From: Bacteroidota bacterium
GTDB taxonomy: Bacteria > Bacteroidota > Ignavibacteria > UBA10030 > UBA8401
Direction: 5' to 3'
Assembly: GCA_021796215.1 (NCBI GenBank)
Contig: JAJYOK010000013.1
Coordinates: 1-64,000 of the forward strand
Length of the DNA stretch: 64,000 bases
Shown here: positions 24,606 to 34,262 of the stretch, in pieces
Layout of the letters: the number at the start of each line of letters is the position of its first letter
Position numbering within the stretch: the stretch's first letter is position 1
Position numbers and translations under genes: made by a program
The notes under the pieces: generated by a model
What the model was told of the DNA's origin: nothing
The model's database searches: none
Seen by the model: only the letters and a program-made list of their open reading frames with translations

Positions 24606-26546
24606 TTATTTTCTTCTTTCAATCTCTTCTGTAGCTTTTGTCCATTCGAGATATGACGATTCAAGCGCCGATTGCAGCCTGTTATATTCGTCCGTAATTT
24701 TCTTAGCTTCGCTTCCTTTTTTGTAAAATGCCGGGTCTGCCATCAGCACTTCGATTTCTTTCTTCCTTTTCTCCTGCCGTTCAATATTTTTTTCAATCGC
24801 TTCCAGCAATTTTTTCAACTGGTGCAGGTTTTTTTTCCTTTTTGTGTCGGACGGGTGTTCGGCTTCATGCTTTCCATCCATATTCTTCTGTTTTTCAGCA
24901 ACATTTTTGCTTGCTGATTTTTCATCCTTTATAACCTGTCGTTCTTTTTTCTTTGCCGTCAAATAGTCGCTTATGTTGCCGAGATACGTTTTCACGCCCG
25001 ATGCACTCACTTCGAGTACTTTATTCACGATCGTATCGAGAAAGGCGCGGTCGTGCGAAACAATGAGATACGTGCCGTCAAATTCTTTCAGCGCTTCCTG
25101 CAAAACGTTTTTCGAGCGCATGTCGAGATGGTTTGTCGGCTCGTCCATAATAAGGAAATTTGCCGGTGCAAGTAACATCTTCGCAAGCGCAAGGCGGCTT
25201 TTTTCTCCGCCGGAAAGGACCTTCACTTTCTTAAAAACATCGTCGCCGTGGAACAAAAAAGAACCGAGAATTGTCCGGAGCTGCGGGCGGATTTCCCCAA
25301 CGGCAACTTCATCTACCGTTTGCAGAACTTCTTTGTTCATATCCAGTTCTTCCGCCTGATGCTGAGCAAAGTACGATGCGATCACATTGTAACCGACAAT
25401 CCGTTTGCCGGATTGACAAGGCTCTATGCCCGCCGCAATTTTTGACAGTGTTGATTTTCCCGCTCCATTTACACCGACGATGGCAATGCGGTCTCCCCGC
25501 TCAATTTTGTAATTCAACTTTTCATACACCACATGGTCGCCAAATGCTTTGTGAATATTTTGCAGTTCCAGCACAACGCGTCCGCTTTGCGGCGCTTTGG
25601 GGAAATGAAAATGAATTTCCTCTTCTTCATCTTCCACTTCGATCAAGTCCATCTTTTCCAATTGCTTAATGCGGCTTTGCACCTGTCTCGCTTTTGTAGA
25701 TTTATAGCGAAACCGTTCGATGAATGCCTGTGTTTGTTTCATCTGTTGCTGCTGGTTGTGCATCGCGTTCATTGTAAGTTCTTTACGCACGGCGCGTTCT
25801 TTTTCATAGAAAGAATAGTTGCCGGCATATGTTTCCATTTTTCCTAAGCTGAGAGCGAATGTTATTGTCGTCAGCGAATCGAGAAACGCACGGTCATGCG
25901 AGACAAGCACAATCGCTCCGTTATAACTGTGCAGATATTCTTCCAGCCATTGCAGTGATTCAATATCCAAATGATTCGTTGGCTCATCGAGCAGCAGCAC
26001 CGACGGCTCGAGCAGCAAAAGTTTTGCAAGGGCAATGCGCATCTGCCAGCCGCCGCTGAATGCTGCCGTTGGGCGGTCAAAATCACGAACTTCAAATCCC
26101 AATCCCATCAACACCGTTTCGATTTTCGATTTCAACCGGAAGGCGTCCGCATCTTCCTGTTTGTGCTGAAGCTCGCCAATGATCTCCAGCAATTCCGGAT
26201 ACTCGGTTGACGAGTGATCAATGTTGCTGAGTTTTTTGTATGCTTCATTTAATTCCTGTTCAATCATCAGCACATCTTCAAAAGCAGATTCCACTTCTCT
26301 ATAGAGCGACTTGTCGGATTCCACAACAGTGTCCTGCGGTAAATAGCCGGCCGTCACAAAGTGCGCTTTGTTGACAGAGCCTTCCATCGGCGAAATGATA
26401 CCGGCGATGATTTTCAGGAGCGTAGTTTTTCCTGCGCCGTTTGCCCCGACAAGTCCGATGCGGTCATGCGGATTGATGGTGAACGAGAGGTTTTCAAACA
26501 AATATCGTTCGCCGTAATTGAGAGAGATATTATTAACTGCCAGCAT
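24606..26546 (-). CDS. ABC-F family ATPase (ribosome-associated)
   Basis: The 646 residues hold two ABC ATPase domains with no membrane segments. Walker A motifs are GANGAGKTTLLK (about residue 36) and GVNGAGKSTLSK; signature motifs are AFSGGWQMRIALAK and VLSGGEKSRLALAK; DEPTNHLD occurs twice, as is standard for ABC-F. The inter-domain linker (about 240-310) and a long charged C-terminal coiled coil (about 540-646) are typical. Such proteins act in the ribosomal E site and relieve stalling; some confer antibiotic resistance, but nothing here supports that. Confidence 0.94.
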   Translation of the reverse strand: MLAVNNISLNYGERYLFENLSFTINPHDRIGLVGANGAGKTTLLKIIAGIISPMEGSVNKAHFVTAGYLPQDTVVESDKSLYREVESAFEDVLMIEQELNEAYKKLSNIDHSSTEYPELLEIIGELQHKQEDADAFRLKSKIETVLMGLGFEVRDFDRPTAAFSGGWQMRIALAKLLLLEPSVLLLDEPTNHLDIESLQWLEEYLHSYNGAIVLVSHDRAFLDSLTTITFALSLGKMETYAGNYSFYEKERAVRKELTMNAMHNQQQQMKQTQAFIERFRYKSTKARQVQSRIKQLEKMDLIEVEDEEEEIHFHFPKAPQSGRVVLELQNIHKAFGDHVVYEKLNYKIERGDRIAIVGVNGAGKSTLSKIAAGIEPCQSGKRIVGYNVIASYFAQHQAEELDMNKEVLQTVDEVAVGEIRPQLRTILGSFLFHGDDVFKKVKVLSGGEKSRLALAKMLLAPANFLIMDEPTNHLDMRSKNVLQEALKEFDGTYLIVSHDRAFLDTIVNKVLEVSASGVKTYLGNISDYLTAKKKERQVIKDEKSASKNVAEKQKNMDGKHEAEHPSDTKRKKNLHQLKKLLEAIEKNIERQEKRKKEIEVLMADPAFYKKGSEAKKITDEYNRLQSALESSYLEWTKATEEIERRK

Positions 26547-26791
26547 GTATTTTTCGTTATTCCAATCGAAGAATGAATTTCATTTTTTTAGATGCCTGCT
26601 TTGTTTCAGAACCGGTAAAAAGCAGACTTAATGACAATGAAAAATATACGAAAATGAGTCTGGAGAAAGAAGGGATTTGAATATTCTCTTTTTCTTGCTT
26701 TTTATCCAATTTTCGGGTAGGTTAAGGGTGGTTTATTGACTACACCCAATTAGTTCTTCCGAAAAACTTTTTACCACAAAGGAATTTTTCA

Positions 26792-28060
26792 ATGTGGGAT
26801 GTTATTCATCAACGCACATCACTCATCCGTGAACCAAACGAAGTACGCATTCTTCGCCTCGTTCGTGACAGCGGACCAATTTCGCGGATTGAACTCGCAA
26901 GACTGACCGGGCTTAACAAATCTACCGTTACCGACCTTGTTGTGAAGTTAATACAGACCGGATTCTTGGAAGAAACAGGAATCAAGCAAGCACACGAAAA
27001 AGTCGGACGGAAAAGAGTTCTTCTCAAATTTCTTCCGTTGGCTGGTCTCGTTGCCGGCATTGATATCGGAATGCTTCATGCAACGGTAGCAATTGCCGAT
27101 CTTAATGCACGCATTCTTCAACAAGGAGCGTTTTCATATTCGCTTGATACTTCTGCAGAAGAAGTCATAGCTCAAGCTGCCGAAACAATTCGTTCATTAC
27201 TCGCTGCCGCAGGCTTTCCTGCGTCGAAGCTTGTCGGCATAGGCATTGGCGTGCAGGGATTGGTTGATTACACCACAAATGCTTTGTTGTTTTGTTACAA
27301 CAAACCGTCGTGGCATGGAAAGTCGCTCAGCGCACAGCTCGAAACACAATTCAACGTTCCGGTAATTGTGGAAAACGATGTGAAGACAATGGCGCTCGGC
27401 GAGTACTTGCTTGGAGCGGCAAAAGGAACGAAGAACTTTGTCCACTTATTTGTCGGCGACGGCATTGGCGCCGGCATCATCATTAATGGACATTTGTACC
27501 GCGGATTTACTTCGAGCGCGGGCGAGATTGGCTATACTGCATTGGATGTTCCTTCGTTCTACAAGGAAAAATTTCCTTTGACGTATAGAGGACAATCTAT
27601 TTTCGGAGAAATTCTTACCAACGCAAATTTGGTAGAAAGCTATCTGAAAAATTCATCGTCCTCGAACGACTTAGAACCGACGGTATCGGCGATCGCACAA
27701 AAAGCGAAAAGCGGAGATACCATCGCTATGCAGGTCATAGATGAATTTACATCGCTGCTCAGCATTCTTTGCATCAACATTGTCAACACATTGAATCCGG
27801 AGATTATCATCATCGGTGGTCAGCTTATGCAATATTATCCTCACGCTGCCGATATACTTCGGGAAAAAATCCACAAAGACCTTTTGGCAATACCAGCAGA
27901 AGCCGTTCGCGTGACGACGGCAAAGCATGGAGAAAGCGGAATTGTGCTTGGTGCCGCCGGTTTGATTTTGTACGAATTGTTTGAGCCATTGCATACCGTT
28001 TCTTTACGGGTCCCGCATCGGCTTCACGGCGTTAAAACCAGCACGGTTGATATGGAATGA
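26792..28060 (+). CDS. ROK-family transcriptional regulator without the zinc motif
   Basis: This 422-residue protein has an N-terminal winged helix (about 15-75: GPISRIELARLTGLNKSTVTDLV) and a ROK sugar-kinase-like domain with AGIDIGMLHATVA, GVQGLVDYTTN, VENDVKTMALGE and FVGDGIGAGIIINGHLYRG. The zinc-binding CxCGxxGC segment that normally follows GEIGH is missing: the sequence reads GEIGYTALD and then has no cysteine. It probably represses sugar-utilisation genes in response to a sugar, but the target is not evident. The 245-base region upstream has a GGGTG...CACCC repeat and no gene. Confidence 0.92.
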   Translation: MWDVIHQRTSLIREPNEVRILRLVRDSGPISRIELARLTGLNKSTVTDLVVKLIQTGFLEETGIKQAHEKVGRKRVLLKFLPLAGLVAGIDIGMLHATVAIADLNARILQQGAFSYSLDTSAEEVIAQAAETIRSLLAAAGFPASKLVGIGIGVQGLVDYTTNALLFCYNKPSWHGKSLSAQLETQFNVPVIVENDVKTMALGEYLLGAAKGTKNFVHLFVGDGIGAGIIINGHLYRGFTSSAGEIGYTALDVPSFYKEKFPLTYRGQSIFGEILTNANLVESYLKNSSSSNDLEPTVSAIAQKAKSGDTIAMQVIDEFTSLLSILCINIVNTLNPEIIIIGGQLMQYYPHAADILREKIHKDLLAIPAEAVRVTTAKHGESGIVLGAAGLILYELFEPLHTVSLRVPHRLHGVKTSTVDME

Positions 28061-28119
28061 TCAGATCCTTCGTTAAAGATTATTTCAATTCTTGAAAAGA
28101 CAATTCAGAAGGAGCAGTC

Positions 28120-29532
28120 ATGAATAAGATTCGTTTGATTTCCTTATGCGCCATCATTATGATCGCGATGGCTGTTCAGGCTTTTGCTTCCGAAACGAAC
28201 ATTGCCGGCATTTGGCAGGGAACACTGAAGGTTCAAACGATAGAACTGCGGATTGTTTTTCACGTAGCAGCCGATTCAAGCGGTGCGTTCAAAACCACCA
28301 TGGACAGCCCTGATCAAGGAGCAAAAGGAATCGTTGTCAACTCCACAAGTGTTAGCGGCGATAGCGTGGTCTTTGCCATTTACATGATCAACGGCACGTA
28401 TGAAGGAACGCGGCAGCCGGGAGATTCGCTCATTGTTGGAACATGGAAGCAGGGAAGCGCATCGTTTCCGCTTGACCTTCGCCGCGTGAAAGAAATTCAG
28501 GAAGCGCGCCGTCCGCAGGAACCAAAACCTCCGTTTCCGTACGATGCTGAAGATGTTTCCTTCGAAAATAAAAATGCAGGTATTATACTTGCGGGAACAT
28601 TCACGAAACCGAAAACGGGCGGACCATTCACAACGGTGCTTCTCATTACAGGCTCCGGTCCGCAAAACCGTGACGAAGAACTGCTCGGACATAAACCGTT
28701 TCTCGTTCTTGCCGATTACCTCACGCGTCGGGGCATTGCAGTGCTTCGTGTTGATGATCGCGGAGTGGGAAAATCAACCGGCGTATTCGGAACCGCAACG
28801 ACGGTGGATTTTGCAAGCGATGTTCGAGCAGGCATTGACTATCTGAAAACCCGAAATGACGTTGACGCGAAAAAGATTGGCCTGATCGGTCACAGTGAAG
28901 GCGGAATTATTGCGCCGATGGTTGCCGCCGATTCAAAAGATGTCGCGTTCATTGTTTTGATGGCAGGAACATCGCTCACCGGAGAGAAAATTCTTTACAT
29001 GCAGGATTCACTTATTTCTCTCGCAATGGGACAACCGCTGAAAGAAGTTGAAAAGGATTTGTCAGAAAAGCGGACAATGTGTTCACTTCTGAAAGAAGAG
29101 AGCGATACAACGAAACTTAAAGAGGAATTACATTCTCTTATAAGCGGGACTTTAACAGGCGATTCATCGTTGACTGATAAAACAAGAGAAACTGTCATTG
29201 CTGTTACCATCAAACAAGCGATGTCTCCGTGGTTTCGTTTTTTTCTGACATACGACCCAATGCCTGCTTTAGAAAAAGTGACGTGTCCGGTTCTTGCGTT
29301 GGACGGAAGCAAAGATTTGCAGGTTCCTGCTCAGGAAAATTTAGCGGGGATGGAAAAAGCATTTAAGAAAAGCGGAAACACGCGCGCTGTAACGAAACTG
29401 CTTCCCGGGCTTAACCATCTTTTTCAGAAAGCCGATACCGGCTCACCGACGGAGTATGCAAAGATTGAAGAAACGATCGATCCCGAGGCGTTAAAAACAA
29501 TCGGCGATTGGATCGAAGAAGTGACGAAATAA
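28120..29532 (+). CDS. Secreted alpha/beta hydrolase (S33-like / peptidase-like)
   Basis: This encodes 470 residues with a signal peptide ending near VQAFASE and AGGAG before the ATG. Residues about 25-130 form a beta-rich domain often found before this hydrolase (GIWQGTLKVQ, GTWKQGSASFPLDL). The hydrolase part has ITGSGPQNRDEE, LRVDDRGVGKSTG, the nucleophile GHSEGGI, an acid in LDGSKDLQVP and a histidine in PGLNHLFQ. It is probably a periplasmic esterase or peptidase. It converges on the epimerase gene, with 4 bases between stops. Confidence 0.9.
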   Translation: MNKIRLISLCAIIMIAMAVQAFASETNIAGIWQGTLKVQTIELRIVFHVAADSSGAFKTTMDSPDQGAKGIVVNSTSVSGDSVVFAIYMINGTYEGTRQPGDSLIVGTWKQGSASFPLDLRRVKEIQEARRPQEPKPPFPYDAEDVSFENKNAGIILAGTFTKPKTGGPFTTVLLITGSGPQNRDEELLGHKPFLVLADYLTRRGIAVLRVDDRGVGKSTGVFGTATTVDFASDVRAGIDYLKTRNDVDAKKIGLIGHSEGGIIAPMVAADSKDVAFIVLMAGTSLTGEKILYMQDSLISLAMGQPLKEVEKDLSEKRTMCSLLKEESDTTKLKEELHSLISGTLTGDSSLTDKTRETVIAVTIKQAMSPWFRFFLTYDPMPALEKVTCPVLALDGSKDLQVPAQENLAGMEKAFKKSGNTRAVTKLLPGLNHLFQKADTGSPTEYAKIEETIDPEALKTIGDWIEEVTK

Positions 29533-29536
29533 AATT

Positions 29537-30559
29537 TTACTTTCCGTACTGTTTCTTTACGGCGGGAATCAGATATTCTGCAAATGCGCGCGTGAAATCG
29601 TATTCCGGTTTCCACTTCCATTCTTTTCGGGCAAGCGAATCGTCAACATCGGCGGGCCAGCTCTCGACAATTTTTTGCCGCCGCGGATCAGGCTTGAATT
29701 GCACCTGCGCTTGCGGAAACGCTTTTTTGATCACGTCGTAAAAATCTTTTGCAGAAACGCTGAACGCACCGATATTGTACACCACTTGCGTCAATTGTTT
29801 TGCAGGAACAGATTCAAGTTTCAACAGTGCATTGATGGCATCGGGCATTGCCATAAAAGGAAGTGTCGCGTTTTCTGTGACGAAACAATCGTACGCTTTT
29901 TCCTGCGCCGCCATGTGCATCATCTCGGGACCGTAATCGCTCGTACCGCCGGTCGGTAAAGTTACCGCACTGATCAATCCCGGGAAGCGGAGCGAGCGAA
30001 AATCCACATGCCCTGTTGCGGGCTGCGGATCAATCTGCCTGTAATACCAATTGTAGTACCGCCCAAGCTGCTCACAGTAATATTTGTTCGTGCCGTACAT
30101 TGTCCGCGGCACTAGCCATTCATCTTCTTTCACCTTGCCCGCCCGCATTTTCGTTTCAAGATCGGGCAAGCCGTACACCGCAATCGAGCTCGGAAAAAGA
30201 AATTTTACATTCTCTCCCGTCGCACGCGCCTGACGCGCCGCAAGTTCAAGAAGATTCAGCGTACCGTCCACATTCACGCGATGACCGAGCACCGGCTCGC
30301 GTTCTGCTTTCGTGGATAGAATTGCGGCAAGATGATAGATCGTTTCAAAATCATAAAACGCGGCAAGCCGGTCAATTAGTACTCTGTCAAGAATATCGCC
30401 GGCAATTGTTTCATGGCAGCGATGCCTGAGTTCTTCGCCTAGCGGATGAACATCAATGGCAACAATGCGGATTGCCGGATGCTGTTCTGTAAGGCGCGCA
30501 ATAAGCCCGTGGCCAATTTCTCCGTTCGCTCCGGTGATGAGCACAGCTTTGGTAGACAT
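29537..30559 (-). CDS. L-threonine 3-dehydrogenase-like NAD-dependent epimerase family protein
   Basis: This 340-residue short-chain dehydrogenase has the Rossmann motif TGANGEIGHG at the start, a catalytic Ser in FPSSIAVYG and the YGTNK Tyr-Lys pair. The central part (RFPGLISAVTLPTGGTSDYGPEM, ENATLPFMAMPDAI) and the C-terminus (FKPDPRRQKIVESWPADVDDSLARKEW) match the epimerase-type threonine 3-dehydrogenases, which oxidise L-threonine to 2-amino-3-oxobutyrate. A general nucleotide-sugar epimerase is less likely. No kbl partner is adjacent. Confidence 0.83.
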   Translation of the reverse strand: MSTKAVLITGANGEIGHGLIARLTEQHPAIRIVAIDVHPLGEELRHRCHETIAGDILDRVLIDRLAAFYDFETIYHLAAILSTKAEREPVLGHRVNVDGTLNLLELAARQARATGENVKFLFPSSIAVYGLPDLETKMRAGKVKEDEWLVPRTMYGTNKYYCEQLGRYYNWYYRQIDPQPATGHVDFRSLRFPGLISAVTLPTGGTSDYGPEMMHMAAQEKAYDCFVTENATLPFMAMPDAINALLKLESVPAKQLTQVVYNIGAFSVSAKDFYDVIKKAFPQAQVQFKPDPRRQKIVESWPADVDDSLARKEWKWKPEYDFTRAFAEYLIPAVKKQYGK

Positions 30560-30620
30560 GCAGAATTCCTTTCAATTCATTTCAACGAAATAAATATACG
30601 GAATTTTTGAATAGGTTTTA

Positions 30621-30651
30621 GATGGTCTCCACTTTTTAGGTGGAGGCCATC
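30621..30651 (-). terminator. Terminator-like hairpin at the 3' end of the AraC-Ada gene
   Basis: On the minus strand a 12-base stem (30651-30640 with 30632-30621, one mismatch) surrounds a short AAAAA-containing loop. The stop codon of the AraC-Ada gene (30638-30636) lies in the loop, so the terminator overlaps the end of the coding region. It resembles the hairpin at 37601-37629. Confidence 0.6.
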
Positions 30652-31493
30652 TCTGCCTGCAACCCGCCGTTATTTCTCACACCTTCCCACCCGATCATTG
30701 CTTGCTTACGGACTGAACCCCAGCGGTACTCGCCAATCTTTCCTACCTTTTTGATCACGCGGTGGCACGGAATGAGATATGCTACCGGATTGTGTGCCAG
30801 TGCGGAACCTACCGCACGGGATGCACGGGGCATGCCAATTGCTTCCGCAATGCAGTTGTACGATGTTAGATGTCCTTCCGGAATTTTCAAAAGCGCTTCC
30901 CACACTTTGATCTGGAACGGAGTTCCCTGAACGAGCAGCGTCATCTTCAGTTTCTTGTTCCTGTGAAAGACCGCCTTGGCAGCAGAACGCAATGCTTCTG
31001 GCGCATGAATGATTTTTGCGTTATGCCATTCTTCATGCAGTTCACGGACAGCAGATCGTTCATTATCTATGAAGTCGAGCTTGCAGATCTTTTCTCCGGC
31101 ACAAGCGAGAAGAAATTTTCCAAATGGACTGTCAAAGATTCCGTATGTAATCTGCAACGCCGCGCCCCGCTTTTTAAATGTTCCCGGCGACACGCCTTCA
31201 ATTGAAATGAAAAGATCGTGCAGGCGGCTTGTGCCGGAAAGCCCGGATTCAAATGCCGCTTCTTCCGTTGTGGAATTGCACCGCAGCATTTCTTTGGCGT
31301 GCGTGATGGTGATGTACTGGAGAAATTTCTTCGGGCTGACGCCTGCCCATCGCATGAACAGCCGCTGAAAATGGTACGGGCTTAGATGCAGTTCACGCGC
31401 CACATCGGCAAGCTCAGGCTGCGTTTCATAATGCGAAGAGATGAATTCCAGCGCGTTTGCAATTGTCAGGTAGTGAAACGATTTTTCGTTCAT
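30636..31493 (-). CDS. AraC-type regulator fused to O6-methylguanine-DNA methyltransferase (Ada-like)
   Basis: The 285 residues combine an AraC helix-turn-helix domain (about 10-105, LHLSPYHFQRLFMRWAGVSPKKF) with a methyltransferase domain (about 115-275) bearing the active-site PCHRVI and the helix-turn-helix motif AIGMPRASRAVG. The methylphosphotriester-sensing cysteine domain of E. coli Ada is absent, so DNA repair is by the guanine-methyl acceptor cysteine only. The chosen ATG has AGAAGGA upstream; the open frame to 31574 is not needed. Confidence 0.93.
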   Translation of the reverse strand: MNEKSFHYLTIANALEFISSHYETQPELADVARELHLSPYHFQRLFMRWAGVSPKKFLQYITITHAKEMLRCNSTTEEAAFESGLSGTSRLHDLFISIEGVSPGTFKKRGAALQITYGIFDSPFGKFLLACAGEKICKLDFIDNERSAVRELHEEWHNAKIIHAPEALRSAAKAVFHRNKKLKMTLLVQGTPFQIKVWEALLKIPEGHLTSYNCIAEAIGMPRASRAVGSALAHNPVAYLIPCHRVIKKVGKIGEYRWGSVRKQAMIGWEGVRNNGGLQAEMAST

Positions 31494-31763
31494 AGCATTT
31501 CCTTCTCTCAAATTGTTGTAGTCAAAATACAGCCGCGCAATTTCATTATCAATCCGATTCTTGCGCATTATCATGAGTAAAACGCGAACATTAATTTTTC
31601 TTCTTTACCTTGCATCCAGCTTTCAATTGCCGTACCTTGATTGACAGAACGAAGCGATCCTCCAGAAAAATTCCCACGTTGCTTCCGCCAAAAGGTGAAA
31701 TACGGCGGGATTTCAATCCGCTTGAAATTCACCGTTCATCAACGCATCACAGAAAGGCATTGT

Positions 31764-32819
31764 ATGTCAGCCCCAACGGGGTTTTCAACCGAACATTCTC
31801 CGGCGGTAAAAACCATTTCGCCGCCGTCTCGTCAACCGTGGCGTGAACTTACAGCGGCGTACCAGTCGTCCGACCTTCGCCGCAGTGTGTGGCAGGTAGC
31901 AAATTCGTTCATTCCGTATTTTGTTTTATGGTACGCAATGTACCGCAGTCTTGAAATTTCTTATTTTCTTACGCTCGCATTGGCAATTCCAACAGCAGGA
32001 TTTCTCGTCCGTATCTTTATTATTTTTCACGACTGTGGGCACGGATCGTTTTTCAAATCGCAAAGAGCAAATACCATTGTCGGCATTATCGGCGGCTTTC
32101 TTGCATTCGTTCCATATCATCAATGGCGGCACGACCATGCATTGCACCACGCAACCGGCAGCGATCTGGATCAGCGCGGCATCGGCGATGTGTGGATGCT
32201 GACGGTGGAAGAATATCTCGCTCTCTCCCGCTGGAACCGCATCAAGTACCGTTTTTACAGAAACCCGTTCGTGATGTTCGGCATCGGTCCGCTGTTCATG
32301 TTTTTCATTTCGCACAGAACAGTCTCGCCATCGTCGGGAAAAAAAGAGCGGCGCGGCGTATACTGGACGAATGCCGCATTGGCGGTGCTTGTTGCCGCGA
32401 TGAGCTTCCTTATCGGATTCTGGAGTTATGTTGCTGTGATGCTGCCGGTACTTTCGCTTGCCGGAACGTTCGGCGTATGGCTTTTTTATGTACAGCATCA
32501 ATTTGAAGATTCGTACTGGGTGCGGCACAAGGAATGGAGTTTTGAATCGGCGGCGCTGGAAGGAAGTTCGTTTTACAAGCTTCCGAAAATTTTACAATGG
32601 TTCAGCGGCAACATCGGATTCCATCACATTCATCATCTCAGCCCGCGCATTCCGAATTATTTTCTGAACAAATGCCAGAACGAAACGCCGCTCTTTCAGG
32701 AAGTGAAAGCGATCACGCTTCTGCACAGCTTCAAAGCGCTCACGTATCGTTTGTGGGATGAAAAGCGGCGCGTGCTGGTGGGGTTCCGCTACATCAAAAA
32801 AATGGGACAAACGACATAG
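31764..32819 (+). CDS. Membrane fatty acid desaturase
   Basis: This encodes 351 residues from the ATG with AGAAAGG upstream. The three histidine boxes of the di-iron desaturases are present: HDCGHGS, HDHALHH and HHIHH. Four to six membrane segments are visible (FIPYFVLWYAMY, ISYFLTLALAIPTAGFLV, NAALAVLVAAMSFLIGFW, LPVLSLAGTFGVWLFYV). It resembles DesA/DesK-type acyl-lipid desaturases that adjust membrane fluidity. It diverges from the AraC-Ada gene across a 270-base gap in which I see no other feature. Confidence 0.93.
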   Translation: MSAPTGFSTEHSPAVKTISPPSRQPWRELTAAYQSSDLRRSVWQVANSFIPYFVLWYAMYRSLEISYFLTLALAIPTAGFLVRIFIIFHDCGHGSFFKSQRANTIVGIIGGFLAFVPYHQWRHDHALHHATGSDLDQRGIGDVWMLTVEEYLALSRWNRIKYRFYRNPFVMFGIGPLFMFFISHRTVSPSSGKKERRGVYWTNAALAVLVAAMSFLIGFWSYVAVMLPVLSLAGTFGVWLFYVQHQFEDSYWVRHKEWSFESAALEGSSFYKLPKILQWFSGNIGFHHIHHLSPRIPNYFLNKCQNETPLFQEVKAITLLHSFKALTYRLWDEKRRVLVGFRYIKKMGQTT

Positions 32820-32835
32820 CGGCTGCAGATGGTTG

Positions 32836-33051
32836 TTACATCGCGTGCTGCGGGTGAAGAAAATTATATTTCATTTCTTCGGCAAAATCTATTGCCTGCT
32901 GTCGGTCTTGAAAATGGAACGCCGCCGTTCTTCTTCTGAATCCCATCACTTTCTTTGAGCATTCCAGCCGCCAGACTGTCGGATCAGAATCGCGGTGAAT
33001 AATTTCGAGGCGCATGTTGGGATGCTGTGCAATAACCGTTCTTTCTGTCAT
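32836..33051 (-). CDS. Small conserved-looking protein, unknown
   Basis: The product has 71 residues with GAAAGGA before the ATG. It is charged and soluble, with a beta-rich first half (MRLEIIHRDSDPTVWRLEC) and a helix near the end (DRQQAIDFAEEMKYNF). I do not recognise the family. It lies alone on the minus strand between the desaturase gene and the DUF6483-like gene. The good ribosome binding site and protein-like composition support a real gene, but homology is untested. Confidence 0.6.
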   Translation of the reverse strand: MTERTVIAQHPNMRLEIIHRDSDPTVWRLECSKKVMGFRRRTAAFHFQDRQQAIDFAEEMKYNFLHPQHAM

Positions 33052-33175
33052 AAGACATTCCTTTCAGCATCACAACGCAGGGTGCAGGCGGTGCGTTCCG
33101 TGGGAAAAAGCTCAAAAGAATTATTCAATCCGGGACTATGGAAGTTCAGATGAAGAATCGGTACATTCCTGCACC

Positions 33176-33829
33176 ATGCTCGAACAGGATTACTTCATGA
33201 GAATGATCAGCCAGCTTACGGCTGTGCTGACTGAAGTTTTCTTCCACAAAAAGGCACAGCAGTTGGAAGAAGCACGCGGCGGCATTCGCACCGGCGTGAA
33301 GTCGCTGCTCGGCTTCGATCTTGATCTCCTGCATTCGTTTTCTGATACACAAATTCTTGGATTGCTCAATTCGAGCGGGGAACTTGATGCTGCCAAATGT
33401 TATGCAGCGGCAATGCTGTTAAAAGAAGAAGCAGCTATTGATGCGCTGGAAAATAAAAAAGCCGAGAGTGTCAACACTGCAGCGAAAGCGCTGAGCATGA
33501 TGCTTGAACTTTTCCTTTCCGATGTTGCGCCGCTTCCTTCAACGCTCGGTCCGGAAACAGACGCGGTGATCGAAACACTTTCGCCGTACGAGCTTCCGTT
33601 CCATATCGAAGAAAAGGTTTTTCGTTATTATGAATTGACCCGGCAATACGGCAAAGCAGAAGATATCCTGTTCGAACTTGTTGAGCGTTCTCACGAGTTT
33701 GCATCACATGGATTGAAATTCTATGAGCGTGTGCTGAGAAGATCTGATGAGGAACTGATGGCAGGTAATTTACCGCGTAACGAAGCCGAAGAGGGAGCCG
33801 CAGAGTTACGGAGAATAGCTGTTGTGTAA
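33176..33829 (+). CDS. DUF6483-like helical protein
   Basis: The chosen start gives 217 residues. The opening MLEQDYFMRMISQLTAVLTEVFF resembles DUF6483 proteins, which are short helical proteins of unknown function. The rest is helical with TPR-like pairs (KVFRYYELTRQYGKAEDILFELVE). No ribosome binding site is obvious, and the frame is open back to 33014, but that part overlaps the small gene opposite. It may share a transcript with the next two genes. Confidence 0.75.
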   Translation: MLEQDYFMRMISQLTAVLTEVFFHKKAQQLEEARGGIRTGVKSLLGFDLDLLHSFSDTQILGLLNSSGELDAAKCYAAAMLLKEEAAIDALENKKAESVNTAAKALSMMLELFLSDVAPLPSTLGPETDAVIETLSPYELPFHIEEKVFRYYELTRQYGKAEDILFELVERSHEFASHGLKFYERVLRRSDEELMAGNLPRNEAEEGAAELRRIAVV

Positions 33830-33882
33830 AGGGAACACTTTTTCCCCGTTCAGTTGTTGATGAAATCGAAAGGAATGTTGTA

Positions 33883-34215
33883 ATGATTCAGGATACGGTG
33901 AAAAAAATCAAACACAAGATCAGCGCGAGCCGCTCAATCAAAGAAGCAAGCAAAAGCGATTTACTGGCGCTGGTCTCAACGCTCGAACATGAAGTGAGTG
34001 AGCTTGCAAAAACGCACAGCGAACATGCCGAAAGCATTACCGGTTTTACCGAGATTTCGGCACACGAAGCAACCCGCAACGTGCGGAATCAACGTCTGCT
34101 CGCGGTCGCGCTGGACGGATTGCGCTCGTCGGTGCAAGGGTTTGAGAACTCACACCCCAAGCTCGTTGAAAATGTAAATGCAATTTGTTTGATGCTTTCG
34201 AACAGCGGAATTTGA
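33883..34215 (+). CDS. Small helical protein, DUF4404-like
   Basis: This 110-residue protein is almost entirely charged helix, probably coiled coil. The end FENSHPKLVENVNAICLMLSNSGI resembles the end of DUF4404 proteins, which have no known function. GAAAGGA precedes the ATG. It lies between the DUF6483-like and thioredoxin-like genes on the same strand. Confidence 0.7.
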   Translation: MIQDTVKKIKHKISASRSIKEASKSDLLALVSTLEHEVSELAKTHSEHAESITGFTEISAHEATRNVRNQRLLAVALDGLRSSVQGFENSHPKLVENVNAICLMLSNSGI

Positions 34216-34262
34216 ACAAAAAAATACAGAAGAAAATGTTTTTCTATCACAGGAGAATTGCA

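Noticed and set aside
31926-32528. A 200-codon open frame on the minus strand
   Set aside because: It is antisense to the fatty acid desaturase gene with all three histidine boxes; the opposite frame is a shadow.
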